Part shown: positions 9,801 through 17,419 of the stretch, piece by piece
Numbering within the stretch: the stretch's first letter is position 1
How the letters are laid out: every line of letters starts with the position of its first letter
Source of the DNA: Microbacterium sp. Gd 4-13
GTDB lineage: Bacteria; Actinomycetota; Actinomycetes; Actinomycetales; Microbacteriaceae
Assembly (NCBI RefSeq): GCF_003095395.1
Contig: NZ_QEIJ01000005.1
Coordinates: forward strand, 124,001-188,000
DNA: 64,000 nucleotides
Direction: 5' to 3'
Made by a program: the position numbers and the translations under genes
Notes under the pieces: model-generated
The model's input: only the letters and a program-made list of their open reading frames with translations
Databases searched by the model: none
What the model was told of the DNA's origin: nothing

Positions 9801-10586
9801 GGGGAGGGCATCGGGGAGGTAGGCCTGCAGCACGATCCCGGCCTCGAGATCGGCCAGGCGGGGGTCCTCGAGGATGCGGGTGAACACCGCGATCGTCAGG
9901 TCGAGGTCGCGGTACTCCTCCATGTCGAGGTTGAGGAACGTGGGGAGGGTCGACGACGCCGCGTCGAGGTACAGCGGGAGAAGCCGCTCGACGACCCGGT
10001 CGACGACGTCGTCGAAGGCCCACATCGAGATGTGTGAGGCGATGGCCGAGACCTTGACCGAGACGTAGTCGACGTCGGGTCGGCGGACGAGTTCGTGGAT
10101 GCCCTTCAGCCGGCGCTCCGCCTCCGCCTCGCCGAGCACCGCCTCACCCAGCAGGTTGAGGTTGAGCCGCGCGCCGTTCTCGCGGAGAGCGGCGATGGCG
10201 GGACCGAGCTTGTCGGGGCGCGCATCGACGACGAGGTGCCCGACCATGTCGCGGAGGGCCCGGCGCGCGATCGGAACGACCGGTGTCGGCAGCACCGGGG
10301 CCACCGCTCCCCCGACCTGCACGGCTCCGCGCAGGTACCAGGGCAGGAAGTCGGGCACGAGCGGCGCGATCCGGCGCAGCTGCGCCGCCGCAGCTGCGAG
10401 GCTCTCGGGGCGCATCACGCCGTCGACGAACCCGATCGTGAAGGGCAGGCCCTGAGGATCGCGCAGCACTCCGGCAAGACGCTGCGCCGCCGCATCCGTC
10501 GGCTCTTCGGCCGCCGCCGAGACCCACCGTCCGGCGAGGGCTACCGCCCGGTCGGCGAGCTCTGCGGGGGCGACCGGGTGCGACAT
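6900..10586 (-). CDS. putA: Bifunctional proline dehydrogenase / L-glutamate gamma-semialdehyde dehydrogenase
   Basis: A 1228-residue fusion that oxidises proline to glutamate in two steps, FAD- then NAD-dependent. The N-terminal PRODH barrel spans roughly residues 90-450 (phrases DMEEYRDLDLTIAVF, KVRLVKGANLAMERVD, GHNLFDIAHAWEL). The aldehyde dehydrogenase domain, roughly 560-1020, shows PPWNFPIAIPAGG, the Glu-containing AETSGKNAMI and the catalytic Cys in GGQKCSAAS. A further C-terminal domain of about 200 residues follows, as in actinobacterial PutA. No DNA-binding domain is apparent at the N-terminus, so it is not an autoregulator of the enteric type. A -10 box lies six bases before the ATG, so the message is probably leaderless. 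Confidence 0.95.
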   Translation of the reverse strand: MSHPVAPAELADRAVALAGRWVSAAAEEPTDAAAQRLAGVLRDPQGLPFTIGFVDGVMRPESLAAAAAQLRRIAPLVPDFLPWYLRGAVQVGGAVAPVLPTPVVPIARRALRDMVGHLVVDARPDKLGPAIAALRENGARLNLNLLGEAVLGEAEAERRLKGIHELVRRPDVDYVSVKVSAIASHISMWAFDDVVDRVVERLLPLYLDAASSTLPTFLNLDMEEYRDLDLTIAVFTRILEDPRLADLEAGIVLQAYLPDALPALRQLTAWARQRVAAGGARIKVRLVKGANLAMERVDAIMHDWSLATYGSKLDTDANYLRCLDEALTAKATEGVRIGVAGHNLFDIAHAWELAGDRGVRESVEIEMLLGMAQGQVAAVARDVGHVLLYVPVVRPDEFDVAISYLVRRLEENASGENFLSAAFDLADDPELYARERDRFLASLERAADPALPTGPNRRQDRGVAAQAPEPAILREPQTDDPGLTQAVLGIARDAAASDAPPEHVLFGGQAFVETAVYAPREAGDAVGAPGFRNVADTDPALPANREWAREVLARVDDSSAGTATIAAARVDDGDALDALVARTTDAAASWGATSAAERAAVLQRAARALAERRGALIEVAASETGKVLAEADVEVSEAVDFANYYAATARELDRVGGAVFVPARVTVVAPPWNFPIAIPAGGVLAALAAGSGVVFKPAPQARRTAAVVAEALWDAGVPRDLLALADLDEEALGRRLIEHTAVDQVLLTGSWETAQLFRSWRPELSLHAETSGKNAMIITGSADLDLAASDLVRSAFGHGGQKCSAASLAILVGPVARSRRFARQLIDATTSLRVGPASDPLSEVGPLIEEPRGKLKWALTTLGEGERWLVEPRELDFDGPAAGRYWTPGIRTGVQPGSRFHREEFFGPVLGIMHATSLAHAIELQNAVDYGLTAGLHTQDPDELALWLDRVEAGNLYVNRGTTGAIVQRQPFGGWKRSSVGAGAKAGGPNHLIGLGTWRPSTGATASSTLHLRGLDSRLTAIIEAAQPTLSYEAFEWLRRGALADAIAWDREFGRVKDVSQLGVERNLFRYRPASVAVRATGDAAWQAVLRVVLAGVRSGSSFALSSPVGLPGEVRRVLGDLDVPVWVESDDEWIERMAGVGDVVAAAADEDPRPRPSRVRLVGSPASVAGLRRALAEATSGDPDLAVYADEVTTAGRIELLPFLREQAISITAHRFGNPDAWSERAI

Positions 10587-10598
10587 GGCACCACCCTA
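10587..10598 (-). promoter_or_regulatory. Leaderless promoter of putA
   Basis: On the minus strand TAGGGT (10593-10598) is followed by six bases and the putA ATG. This is the spacing of a -10 element whose transcript starts at or next to the start codon. Confidence 0.6.
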
Positions 10599-10640
10599 AG
10601 TCGCGGGGCGAGCGCGGGCCGAGCGGCACCCCGGCGGGGT

Positions 10641-11198
10641 TCACTCCCACATGCTGGGGGCGGGGCGCTTCGTGGAGGGCAGAGCGGATGCTGCGGCCCA
10701 CTCGTGCAGCCAGGGCGCGACCTCGGGGAGTCCCTCCGGGCGTCCGATGGCGGCGAACAGCTCCTCGTGGGGAACCGTGCCGCCCGAGCGACGCAGCATC
10801 CGGGCTCGGATGATCGCCTGCGCGTAGATCTCGCCGTCGACGACCGCGCGGTGCTCCAGGAAGAAGGCGCGGTCGTCATGCCCGATGAACCGGGTCTCGA
10901 TGACGAAGCTCTGCCAGAGATTCAGCGACTTCCGGAACGTGATGGTCTCGTTCGACACGACCGCGTACCAGCCCTGCGCGCGGGTCGCGTCGGCCAGGCC
11001 CGTGCGGATGAGGAGGTCCCAGCGCCCCAGGTCGAACAGCGACAGGTACCGGCCATTGTTCATGTGGCGCAGCAGGTCGATGTCGGTCGGGAGCGTGCGT
11101 ACGCGGATGCGGCTGATCGCGGTGGCCGCCAGCGGGCGACTGCGGCGGTGCAGGCGAGCGCGAAGGATGACGAGGAGGGTGCGCCAGATGACATTCAC
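10641..11198 (-). CDS. Hotdog-fold acyl-CoA thioesterase family protein
   Basis: A 185-residue soluble protein of the 4HBT_2 thioesterase group. It shows the family segment TLPTDIDLLRHMNNGRYLSLFDLGR with the conserved Asp and Asn, then RKSLNLWQSFVIETRF and the beta strand DDRAFFLEHRAVVDGEIYAQAIIRARM. Such proteins hydrolyse acyl-CoA esters or related thioesters; the substrate is not known. The basic N-terminus (about 20 residues) may be a membrane-proximal helix. It lies 54 bases upstream of putA on the same strand but putA has its own promoter, so co-transcription is not needed. Confidence 0.8.
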   Translation of the reverse strand: MNVIWRTLLVILRARLHRRSRPLAATAISRIRVRTLPTDIDLLRHMNNGRYLSLFDLGRWDLLIRTGLADATRAQGWYAVVSNETITFRKSLNLWQSFVIETRFIGHDDRAFFLEHRAVVDGEIYAQAIIRARMLRRSGGTVPHEELFAAIGRPEGLPEVAPWLHEWAAASALPSTKRPAPSMWE

Positions 11199-11295
11199 GA
11201 GGCGCGATCGTATCGACCCGACAGCGATCTCGCCCCTTTCGTAGTCGATGACCTACAAAGAGATCGCCCTTTCGTCAGCGATCCCCACCAGGGCG

Positions 11296-11362
11296 CGCGG
11301 GCTTTCGGTCGGCGCGAGGGCTTCCGGGCGCACGAAGCCCGCGCCCGGGCCGAAAGCCCGCG
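11296..11362. repeat. Four-block hairpin element in a divergent intergenic region
   Basis: Arms 11296-11324 and 11334-11362 pair at about 24 of 29 positions around a 9-base loop. GGGCTT occurs at 11299 and 11318 (19 apart) and AAGCCC at 11335 and 11354 (19 apart). Unlike the other elements of this geometry it lies between divergent starts, upstream of the acetyltransferase gene, so simple termination does not explain it. Confidence 0.6.
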
Positions 11363-11395
11363 TCCGGCCGATTTCCGAGCCCTCGGGCTCACGCG

Positions 11396-11407
11396 TAGAG
11401 TCTGCTC
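11396..11407 (+). promoter_or_regulatory. Leaderless promoter of the GNAT gene
   Basis: TAGAGT at 11396-11401, then six bases and the ATG at 11408. There is no ribosome binding site in the gap. Confidence 0.65.
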
Positions 11408-11926
11408 ATGGCACCCGAAACACCTATCGAGATCCAGCGCGACATCGTCGTCCGCCCGGTTCGCGACGTGGACGCCGAGGCCCTCGGGCGCGTCCACGCG
11501 ACGTGCTGGCACGAGACCTACGACCACCTGATCAGCAAGGCCGCGCTCGAGCGCGTGTCGGCTCGCCGCATGGCCGAGCTCTGGACGCACTGGGCGTCGC
11601 AGGGCGAGGACTACCGCATGCGCGCAGCCCTCGTCGACGGCGTCATCGTCGGATTCGTCGGCTCCGGCCCGTCCCGTGACGAGGATGCTCCCCGCGCCCG
11701 CGAGTTGTTCTTCATCTACCTCCTCGATGCCTGGCACGGCACCGGCATCGGACAGCAGCTGTTCGACGCGGCCGTCGAGCCCGGCGAAGAGCTCTACCTC
11801 TGGGTCGCCGAAGACAATCCCCGCGCCCACCGCTTCTGGGTCCGTAACGGCTTCACCCTCGACGGCGCCTCGCACACCGAGCCCTTCCTCGGCGAGACGC
11901 TCACCGAGGTGCGCTTCGTCCGCTGA
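11408..11926 (+). CDS. GNAT-family N-acetyltransferase
   Basis: A 172-residue acetyl-CoA-dependent acetyltransferase of the GNAT fold. It opens with [28 protein letters not shown], as in RimI-type and spermidine-like acetyltransferases. The acetyl-CoA binding loop is [17 protein letters not shown], a variant of the R/Q-x-x-G-x-G/A motif, and the C-terminal part has [13 protein letters not shown]. The acceptor molecule cannot be read from the sequence. The gene starts from a leaderless promoter, and the next gene begins two bases after its stop, so the two form an operon. Confidence 0.85.
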   Translation: MAPETPIEIQRDIVVRPVRDVDAEALGRVHATCWHETYDHLISKAALERVSARRMAELWTHWASQGEDYRMRAALVDGVIVGFVGSGPSRDEDAPRARELFFIYLLDAWHGTGIGQQLFDAAVEPGEELYLWVAEDNPRAHRFWVRNGFTLDGASHTEPFLGETLTEVRFVR

Positions 11927-11927
11927 C

Positions 11928-12686
11928 GTGCTGCAGCTCTGGGCCCTCGACGGCATCGGCGAGATCACGCCGGGAGTCGACCTCGTCGATGTGATCGCCG
12001 CCGCCGCGGGCGGCGAGCTGCGTGACGGCGACATCCTCGTCGTGACCAGCAAGATCGTCTCGAAGGCCGAGGGCCGGATCATCGACGCCGACGATCGTGA
12101 AGACGCGATCACCGCCGAGACCGTGCGGATCGTCGCGACCCGCACCTCGGCCACCGGCCACACCACGCGCATCGTCGAGAACCGCCTCGGCATGGTCTCG
12201 GCCGCGGCCGGCGTCGATGCCAGCAACACGCCCGCGGGCACGGTGCTGCTCCTCCCCGAAGATCCGGATGCGTCGGCCCGACGTCTGGCGGAAGGACTGC
12301 GCGAACGCACGGGCGCACTCGTCGGCGTGCTGGTCTCCGACACCCTCGGACGCGCGTGGCGGGAGGGTCAGACCGACTCCGCGATCGGCGCCGGTGGCGT
12401 GCACGTCTTCGAAGACCTCCGCGGACAGACGGATGCCGAGGGCAGGCCGCTCGTCGTGACGATGCCCTGTGTCGCCGACGAGATCGCCGCCGCCGCGGAT
12501 CTCGTCAAGGGCAAGGCATCGCGCCGCCCCGTCGCCGTGGTGCGGGGGCGCGCCGATCTCGTGGGCGCGCTCGACCTCCCGGGCGCGCGGTCGATCGTCC
12601 GCCCGGGCGAACGCGACATGTTCCGCCAGGGCGCCGACGAGGCCTACGCCGACGGATTCGCCGCGGGCGCCGCATCCGCCCGGTGA
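11928..12686 (+). CDS. cofE: Coenzyme F420-0:L-glutamate ligase
   Basis: A 252-residue stand-alone CofE/FbiB N-domain protein that adds glutamate residues to F420-0 using GTP. It shows the family opening [19 protein letters not shown], then [40 protein letters not shown] and [15 protein letters not shown]. The start is a GTG at 11928, just after the TGA of the acetyltransferase gene. It lacks the C-terminal nitroreductase-like half of mycobacterial FbiB, so that reduction step would need another protein. No other F420 gene is in the window. It ends at a long hairpin facing the gamma-glutamyltransferase gene. Confidence 0.88.
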   Translation: MLQLWALDGIGEITPGVDLVDVIAAAAGGELRDGDILVVTSKIVSKAEGRIIDADDREDAITAETVRIVATRTSATGHTTRIVENRLGMVSAAAGVDASNTPAGTVLLLPEDPDASARRLAEGLRERTGALVGVLVSDTLGRAWREGQTDSAIGAGGVHVFEDLRGQTDAEGRPLVVTMPCVADEIAAAADLVKGKASRRPVAVVRGRADLVGALDLPGARSIVRPGERDMFRQGADEAYADGFAAGAASAR

Positions 12687-12688
12687 CC

Positions 12689-12769
12689 CTGACCGCGAGA
12701 CCGCTGCGCCGCGGCGAGACCCCCGCAGAATGTCGGAGTCTCGGCGCGCGGATCGGGTCTCGCGGTCAG
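12689..12769. terminator. Four-block hairpin between converging cofE and ggt
   Basis: Arms 12689-12720 and 12738-12769 with a 17-base loop. The outer block CTGACCGCGAGAC pairs fully with GTCTCGCGGTCAG apart from one position. GCGAGAC occurs at 12695 and 12714, GTCTCG at 12738 and 12757, each pair 19 apart. The outer block GACCGCGAGAC is shared with the element at 48819-48895. Confidence 0.75.
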
Positions 12770-12770
12770 C

Positions 12771-14540
12771 TCAGCGCCCGGCGGCGTAGCCTTGCATGCC
12801 GCGCGGGTTCGCCGCGGCGATCAGCATGCCGTCCTCGCGGATCCCGGCGGCGCTGAGACGACCGAGCGACCACGACCCCGACACGGTCACGTCGTGGCCG
12901 CGCTCGCGCAGCTCGGCGACCACGGCGTCGCCGACGCGGTCCTCCACCACGACACCGAGCGGCTCGGAGTCCCGCGGGTAGAACGACGAGGGCATGTGCG
13001 TCGAGTGCCAGTTCGCCGCGTCGATCGACTCCTGGAGATTCATGCCGTGCACGAGGTGGTTCAGCAGGAACGCCACCGGCCACTGGTCCTGCTGGTCTCC
13101 GCCGGGCGTGCCGAACGCGAGGTACGGACGCCCGTCGCGCAGCAACAGCCCGGGACTCAGGGTCGTGCGCGGGCGCTTGCGCGGTGCGAGCGATCCGGCA
13201 AGACCCTGTTCGATCCAGAACATCTGGGCGCGGGTCGGCAGCGAGAACCCGAGACCGGGGATGACCGGGGAGCTCTGCAGCCATCCTCCGCTCGGCGTGG
13301 CGGCGACGACGTTGCCCCACCGGTCGACGACGTCGAGGTGGCAGGTGTCGCCGCGGGTGAGGCCGTCACGGGCGACCGTCGGCTCGCCGATACCGGCGGT
13401 ACCGGTCGACGGGGCCGCCACCTCGCGTGGCAGAACCGGCACGCGTCCGCCCGGCCTCCCCGGGTTCTGGCCGTCCGCCGCACGCGACCCGATGAGCCCG
13501 GCACGCTCGCGGGCGTAGTCGTCGGAGAGGAGGGCGGCCAACGGCACGTCGACGAAGTCGGGGTCGCCGTAGTAGGCCTCGCGATCGGCGAAGGCGAGCT
13601 TCGCCGTCTCGATCACCGCGTGCACCGTCTGCGCCGAACCGGGCGCGCCGAGGTCTTGGTGGGCGAGCATCGCGAGCTGCTGGAGCAGCACGGGTCCTTG
13701 CCCCCAGGGCCCTGTCTTGGCGACGGTGACACCGGCGAACTCGATGGTCGCGGGCGCCTCCCAGGTCGGCTCCCACGATGCGAGGTCATCTGCGCGAAGC
13801 AGGCCGGCGTGGTCGCGTCCACTCGAATCGCGCACCGGGTGCCGCATCCATGCGTCGACCGCTTCGGCGACGAACCCTCGATAGAAGGTCTCGCGTGCAC
13901 GGGCGATCACGCGCTCGCGCGACCCGCCGCCGGCGCTCGCCTCGCGGACGATGCGTTCGAGGGTGTCGGCGAGAGCGGGATTGCGGAAACGGGCGCGCGG
14001 CGACGGCGGCGCCCCGCCGGGAAGGTAGATCTCGGCCGACGTCGGCCAGTGCGCGGCGAACAGCTCGGCGACGGTGCCGATCGTTGCCACCGCCTGCGGG
14101 ATGAGCGGGTACCCGTCGCGCGCGTAGCCGATCGCGAATCGCGTGATGCGCTCCAGGGGCAGCGTTCCGTGACGCTCGAGCATCGACATCCAGGCGCCGA
14201 AAGCGCCGGGGACGACCGCCGCGAGATGCCCGGTGCCGGGGACCACGTCGAGTCCGAGCGCGGTGAAGGCCGAGTGATCTGCTGCCGCCGGCGCCGTCCC
14301 CTGCCCGCACAGCACCCAGGGTCGCCCGGAGGCGACGTCGAAGCCGATGATGGGCGCGTCGCCGCCGAGTCCGTTCAAGTGCGGCTCGACCACGTGCAGC
14401 ACCAGGCCGGCCGCCGCAGCCGCGTCGAAGGCGTTGCCGCCCTCCTCGAGCACGGCCATGCCCGCCGCCGACGCCAGCCAGTGCGTCGAGGCCACCATGC
14501 CGAACGTGCCGACGAGCTCCGGCCGCGTCGTGAGCGTCAT
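12771..14540 (-). CDS. ggt: Gamma-glutamyltransferase family protein
   Basis: A 589-residue Ntn-hydrolase of the gamma-glutamyltransferase family, which self-cleaves and hydrolyses or transfers the gamma-glutamyl group of glutathione-like or other gamma-glutamyl compounds. The N-terminal part has MVASTHWLASAAGMAVLEEGGNAFDAA, and the cleavage site with the catalytic Thr is in TRGDTCHLDVVDRWGN, slightly unlike the usual T-T-H-x-S. The C-terminal part has LSPGLLLRDGRPYLAFGTPGG. No signal peptide is evident, so it may be cytoplasmic as in many acylase-like members. Its start overlaps the stop of the cytochrome b gene (ATGA). Confidence 0.85.
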   Translation of the reverse strand: MTLTTRPELVGTFGMVASTHWLASAAGMAVLEEGGNAFDAAAAAGLVLHVVEPHLNGLGGDAPIIGFDVASGRPWVLCGQGTAPAAADHSAFTALGLDVVPGTGHLAAVVPGAFGAWMSMLERHGTLPLERITRFAIGYARDGYPLIPQAVATIGTVAELFAAHWPTSAEIYLPGGAPPSPRARFRNPALADTLERIVREASAGGGSRERVIARARETFYRGFVAEAVDAWMRHPVRDSSGRDHAGLLRADDLASWEPTWEAPATIEFAGVTVAKTGPWGQGPVLLQQLAMLAHQDLGAPGSAQTVHAVIETAKLAFADREAYYGDPDFVDVPLAALLSDDYARERAGLIGSRAADGQNPGRPGGRVPVLPREVAAPSTGTAGIGEPTVARDGLTRGDTCHLDVVDRWGNVVAATPSGGWLQSSPVIPGLGFSLPTRAQMFWIEQGLAGSLAPRKRPRTTLSPGLLLRDGRPYLAFGTPGGDQQDQWPVAFLLNHLVHGMNLQESIDAANWHSTHMPSSFYPRDSEPLGVVVEDRVGDAVVAELRERGHDVTVSGSWSLGRLSAAGIREDGMLIAAANPRGMQGYAAGR

Positions 14541-15511
14541 CGGGTCCGCCCCTGCGTCGGCACCGGCACGACCCGCACGTCGCCGAAGAGCCGCGCGATC
14601 GGAACGAGAACCGCAGGACGGGCAGCGACCCATCCCGCTGCCAGCACCACCAGCGATGCGACGAAGATCGCGAAGCCCGTCCAACTCACCGTGTCTTGCG
14701 ACGCATACATGTGGTTCAGGTTACGCAGCGCACCGGTGGCGAAGACCAGCGCGACGTGCACGGCGATGAAGACGAGGAAGTAGATCATCGTCCAGACGTG
14801 CACCCGCCGCGCCGCGTCGAACGGCAGCAGCCGGTTCAGTCGATCGGCCGTGCGAGGCCAGAACATGCTCAGACGCGCCCCGGTGACGATGGCGGCGGGG
14901 GCGGCGACGAACACGGTCGTGAAGTAGAAGAGCTGCTGCAGGCTGTTGTAGTTGACCCAGCCGTTGTGGGTCGGCCAGTCGAGGGTGGCGTACTGCAGGC
15001 CCGCGGCGAGCGCATTCGGAAAGACCTCCCACGAGGTCGGCACGATCTTCATCCACTGACCGGTGGCGAAAAGGAGAGCAACATACAGCACGCCGTTGGC
15101 GATCCAGAGCACGTCGAGCGCGAGATGGAACCACACCGTCAGGCTCATCTTTCGCCGCTTCTCGCCGCGCGGTGACCAGAAGGCGATGGGCCGCTTCTGC
15201 CTGCGCACCTGCCAGCCCGAACGGATGATGAGCGCGATCAGGAACGTGTTGAAGAAGTGCTGCCAGCCCAGCCAGGCAGGGATGCCGACCGGCGCGCCGG
15301 CGGGCAGTGGGTACTCGCCGGGATGCTGCGTCAAGAACTCCCGCACGGGATCGAGCGCGACCAGCGCTCGAGCGCCGATGACGACCAGCGCCGCCAGCGC
15401 GACGAGACCGATGATCCCGACGACGCTCGCGCCGGCCCACTGCCGCCGGGTGAAGCGGATCCGGCGCGCGCCGGGGGGAGCCTTCACCCCCGGACGATCA
15501 GCCGCTGCCAC
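14537..15511 (-). CDS. Membrane cytochrome b/b6-like protein
   Basis: A 324-residue integral membrane protein with about five hydrophobic segments. Possible haem ligands are the histidines in GWQHFFNTFL, TVWFHLALDVLW, RRVHVWTMIYF and IAVHVALVFATG, the layout of the cytochrome b561/Ni-Fe-hydrogenase b-type group. It is probably an electron-transfer subunit, but no partner dehydrogenase is next to it; it is coupled only to the gamma-glutamyltransferase gene. The start is a GTG at 15511, with TAGAAT six bases before it (leaderless). The electron donor and acceptor are unknown. Confidence 0.75.
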   Translation of the reverse strand: MAAADRPGVKAPPGARRIRFTRRQWAGASVVGIIGLVALAALVVIGARALVALDPVREFLTQHPGEYPLPAGAPVGIPAWLGWQHFFNTFLIALIIRSGWQVRRQKRPIAFWSPRGEKRRKMSLTVWFHLALDVLWIANGVLYVALLFATGQWMKIVPTSWEVFPNALAAGLQYATLDWPTHNGWVNYNSLQQLFYFTTVFVAAPAAIVTGARLSMFWPRTADRLNRLLPFDAARRVHVWTMIYFLVFIAVHVALVFATGALRNLNHMYASQDTVSWTGFAIFVASLVVLAAGWVAARPAVLVPIARLFGDVRVVPVPTQGRTR

Positions 15512-15523
15512 AGTCCGATTCTA
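15512..15523 (-). promoter_or_regulatory. Leaderless promoter of the cytochrome b gene
   Basis: TAGAAT on the minus strand (15518-15523), a near-consensus -10 box, then six bases and the GTG start. Confidence 0.65.
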
Positions 15524-15594
15524 GGAAAGGTGGATGCTGCGCCGGACCGGATGCGACCCTGATCGAACGACCGTCGCCAGCCGTCAGCGCCGCA

Positions 15595-16137
15595 CTACCG
15601 ACGGATGCCGTCCAGTGCGAGCCCGAGCAGCCTTTCCGCGTACTCGACGGGATCGGGCGCGGTCCGGGAGCCGAGCGAGAGGGAGTTCACGAGTGCGAGG
15701 AGGTCGAATGCCGACACCGTGGCAGAGACCTCACCGCGTTCGAGAGCGCGCGCGTGCAGAGAACTGGCTGTGGAGATCAGCATGGTTTCGCACGCACTCG
15801 TCGCCGGGTCGGGGACGGTGCCGAGGATGAGGGCATCCGCGACGCCCCGGGTCGACGCACTGAACCGGGCCAGTTCACGAAGCCATGCCTCCAGCGCCTC
15901 ACCCGCCCCCATGCGGGCGCTGAGCACATCGGCGTGCTCGCAGATCGTCGTGATGCGGTCGACGAAGACGGCTTGGAGAAGGGCGCGGCGGGTGCGGAAG
16001 CGCCGATGCAGGGTGGCCGATCCCACGCCGGCGTTGCGGGCGATGTCCTCGAGCGAGGCGTCTGCACCGACGCGCTCCACTTCGACCGCAGCCGCTCGGA
16101 CGATCGCGTCGTAGTTGCGTTGGGCATCAGCTCGCAT
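15595..16137 (-). CDS. TetR-family transcriptional regulator
   Basis: A 180-residue repressor. The N-terminal helix-turn-helix is RADAQRNYDAIVRAAAVEV followed by ASLEDIARNAGVGSATLHRRF, a classic TetR DNA-binding domain over residues 5-50; the rest is the ligand and dimer domain. AAGGAG stands just before the ATG. It is divergent from the DsbA-like gene, and an inverted-repeat operator covers the promoter between them, so it very likely represses that gene and itself. The inducing ligand is unknown. Confidence 0.88.
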   Translation of the reverse strand: MRADAQRNYDAIVRAAAVEVERVGADASLEDIARNAGVGSATLHRRFRTRRALLQAVFVDRITTICEHADVLSARMGAGEALEAWLRELARFSASTRGVADALILGTVPDPATSACETMLISTASSLHARALERGEVSATVSAFDLLALVNSLSLGSRTAPDPVEYAERLLGLALDGIRR

Positions 16138-16166
16138 GGGGCTCCTTCACGCCGTCCCGAGAGACA

Positions 16167-16203
16167 TTGACAAGTGGGGGCTGCCACCACTTATATTAGT
16201 GGG
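16167..16203 (+). promoter_or_regulatory. Promoter and probable TetR operator for the DsbA-like gene
   Basis: TTGACA at 16167-16172 and TATATT at 16192-16197, 19 bases apart, followed by six bases and a GTG. CCACT (16187-16191) and AGTGG (16198-16202) flank the -10 box as a perfect inverted repeat, and a further AAGTGG lies at 16172-16177. Binding there would block RNA polymerase directly. Confidence 0.75.
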
Positions 16204-16878
16204 GTGATACCCCATTTTAGCGACGATGACGAGACCAGCAAGGTGCGCAGCCCAGCGATCAGGATCGAGGTGTGGTCGGACGTGCAGTGCGTCTGGTGCT
16301 ACGTCGGCGACGCCCGCCTCCGACGAGCCGTGGAGGCGTTCGCCGGAGAGGTCGAGATAGAGCACCGGTCCTTCGAACTGCAGCCCGGCTTCCCCTCCGA
16401 GGTGGACGCGACGGAGTATCTGCGGGCGAACCGCGGCATGGACGACGCCGACCAGGAACGGGTCTTCTCGCAGATGAAGACCGTCGCCGCCGCCGAGGGA
16501 CTGCAGTACGAGCCGCAGTCGATCCGGCCCACGAACTCGCACCTGGCCCTGGAGATGCTCCACTACGCGCAGACTCAGGGCGTCCGCCGACGAATGAGCG
16601 ACCGTCTCTACCGCGCGTACTTCGTCGAGGGCCACCACCTCGGATCGGTCGATGCGCTCGTCGAGCTGGCGGGCGACGCGGGGCTGGACCCCGAGCGGGC
16701 GCGCGCTGTCCTGACGGCCGGCACCTACCGGGCCGCCGTCGACAGGGACGCCGACACCGCGCGCGCACTCGGCGCCCGCGGCGTACCTTTCATGGTCGTC
16801 GACGACCGGTTCGCGATCCCGGGCGCGCTCGGCACCGAGGAGCTGACGCAACTCCTCACCCGCGTCGCCGAGGCATGA
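16204..16878 (+). CDS. DsbA/FrnE-family thiol oxidoreductase
   Basis: About 224 residues of the DsbA-like thioredoxin fold as in FrnE and polyketide-associated oxidoreductases. The active site is CVWC in VWSDVQCVWCYVGDARLRRAVE, close to the common CPWC. Later parts show IRPTNSHLALEMLHYAQ, LYRAYFVEG and the cis-Pro loop GVPFMVVDDRFAIPGA. It has no signal peptide, so it acts in the cytoplasm. The GTG at 16204 fits the leaderless promoter; a second GTG at 16243 is a possible start. Its stop overlaps the ATG of the next reading frame. Control by the divergent TetR protein is likely. Confidence 0.82.
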   Translation: MIPHFSDDDETSKVRSPAIRIEVWSDVQCVWCYVGDARLRRAVEAFAGEVEIEHRSFELQPGFPSEVDATEYLRANRGMDDADQERVFSQMKTVAAAEGLQYEPQSIRPTNSHLALEMLHYAQTQGVRRRMSDRLYRAYFVEGHHLGSVDALVELAGDAGLDPERARAVLTAGTYRAAVDRDADTARALGARGVPFMVVDDRFAIPGALGTEELTQLLTRVAEA

Positions 16879-17414
16879 CCGACTCGATTCCCTTCGCTCT
16901 CGTCCCGCAGGCCGCGGCCTGCGTCGATGGCGTCTGCACCTTCCCCACCCCACCCGCAACCAGAACGGAACACCCTCTCATGGACACGATCACCCCCACA
17001 CCGCACGAACGGTTCGAGATCCTCGACCTCGTCCACCGCTATTCGACCGGGATCGACACTCGGGACTGGGCTCTCTTCGCGTCCACGTTCACCGACGACG
17101 CTCACGTGGACTTCGGGTTCGCTCAGTGGGAGGGCGCCCCGTCGTTCACCGCCTTCATGCGAGAGACCCACGACCCCGCCGGACGCACGCTCCACCGCAT
17201 GACCAACACGGTGGTGACCGGGATCGACCCCCTGACGGCCCGCACCTACGGTGACGCCATCGTCCTGCAACCCGACAACGTCCACGGCACGATCGCCAAC
17301 GCCTGGTACGACGACGAGATCGTGCGCACCCCCGACGGCCTTCGAATCCGGCGCCGCGTGGTGCACATGATCTCGATGCGCGCCATCGGACCCAATCTGG
17401 TCGCCGAGATGTGA
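16875..17414 (+). CDS. SnoaL-like (NTF2-fold) protein with an unusual N-terminal extension
   Basis: The reading frame opens with an ATG overlapping the DsbA-like stop (ATGA) and runs for 179 residues. From Met36 (base 16980) it is a clear SnoaL/NTF2-like domain: RFEILDLVHRYSTGIDTRD, then FTDDAHVDFGFAQW. Such domains bind or isomerise small molecules; the role here is unknown. The first 35 residues contain a Cys-rich segment, PFALVPQAAACVDGVCTFP, which looks like the tail of FrnE-type DsbA proteins rather than part of a SnoaL domain. The true start could be 16980, with GGAA before it. It is most likely co-transcribed with the oxidoreductase. Confidence 0.7.
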   Translation: MTDSIPFALVPQAAACVDGVCTFPTPPATRTEHPLMDTITPTPHERFEILDLVHRYSTGIDTRDWALFASTFTDDAHVDFGFAQWEGAPSFTAFMRETHDPAGRTLHRMTNTVVTGIDPLTARTYGDAIVLQPDNVHGTIANAWYDDEIVRTPDGLRIRRRVVHMISMRAIGPNLVAEM

Positions 17415-17419
17415 CCTGA

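Noticed and set aside
11928..12686. Annotation as full-length FbiB
   Set aside because: Only the glutamate-ligase half is present and the frame ends before any nitroreductase-like domain.
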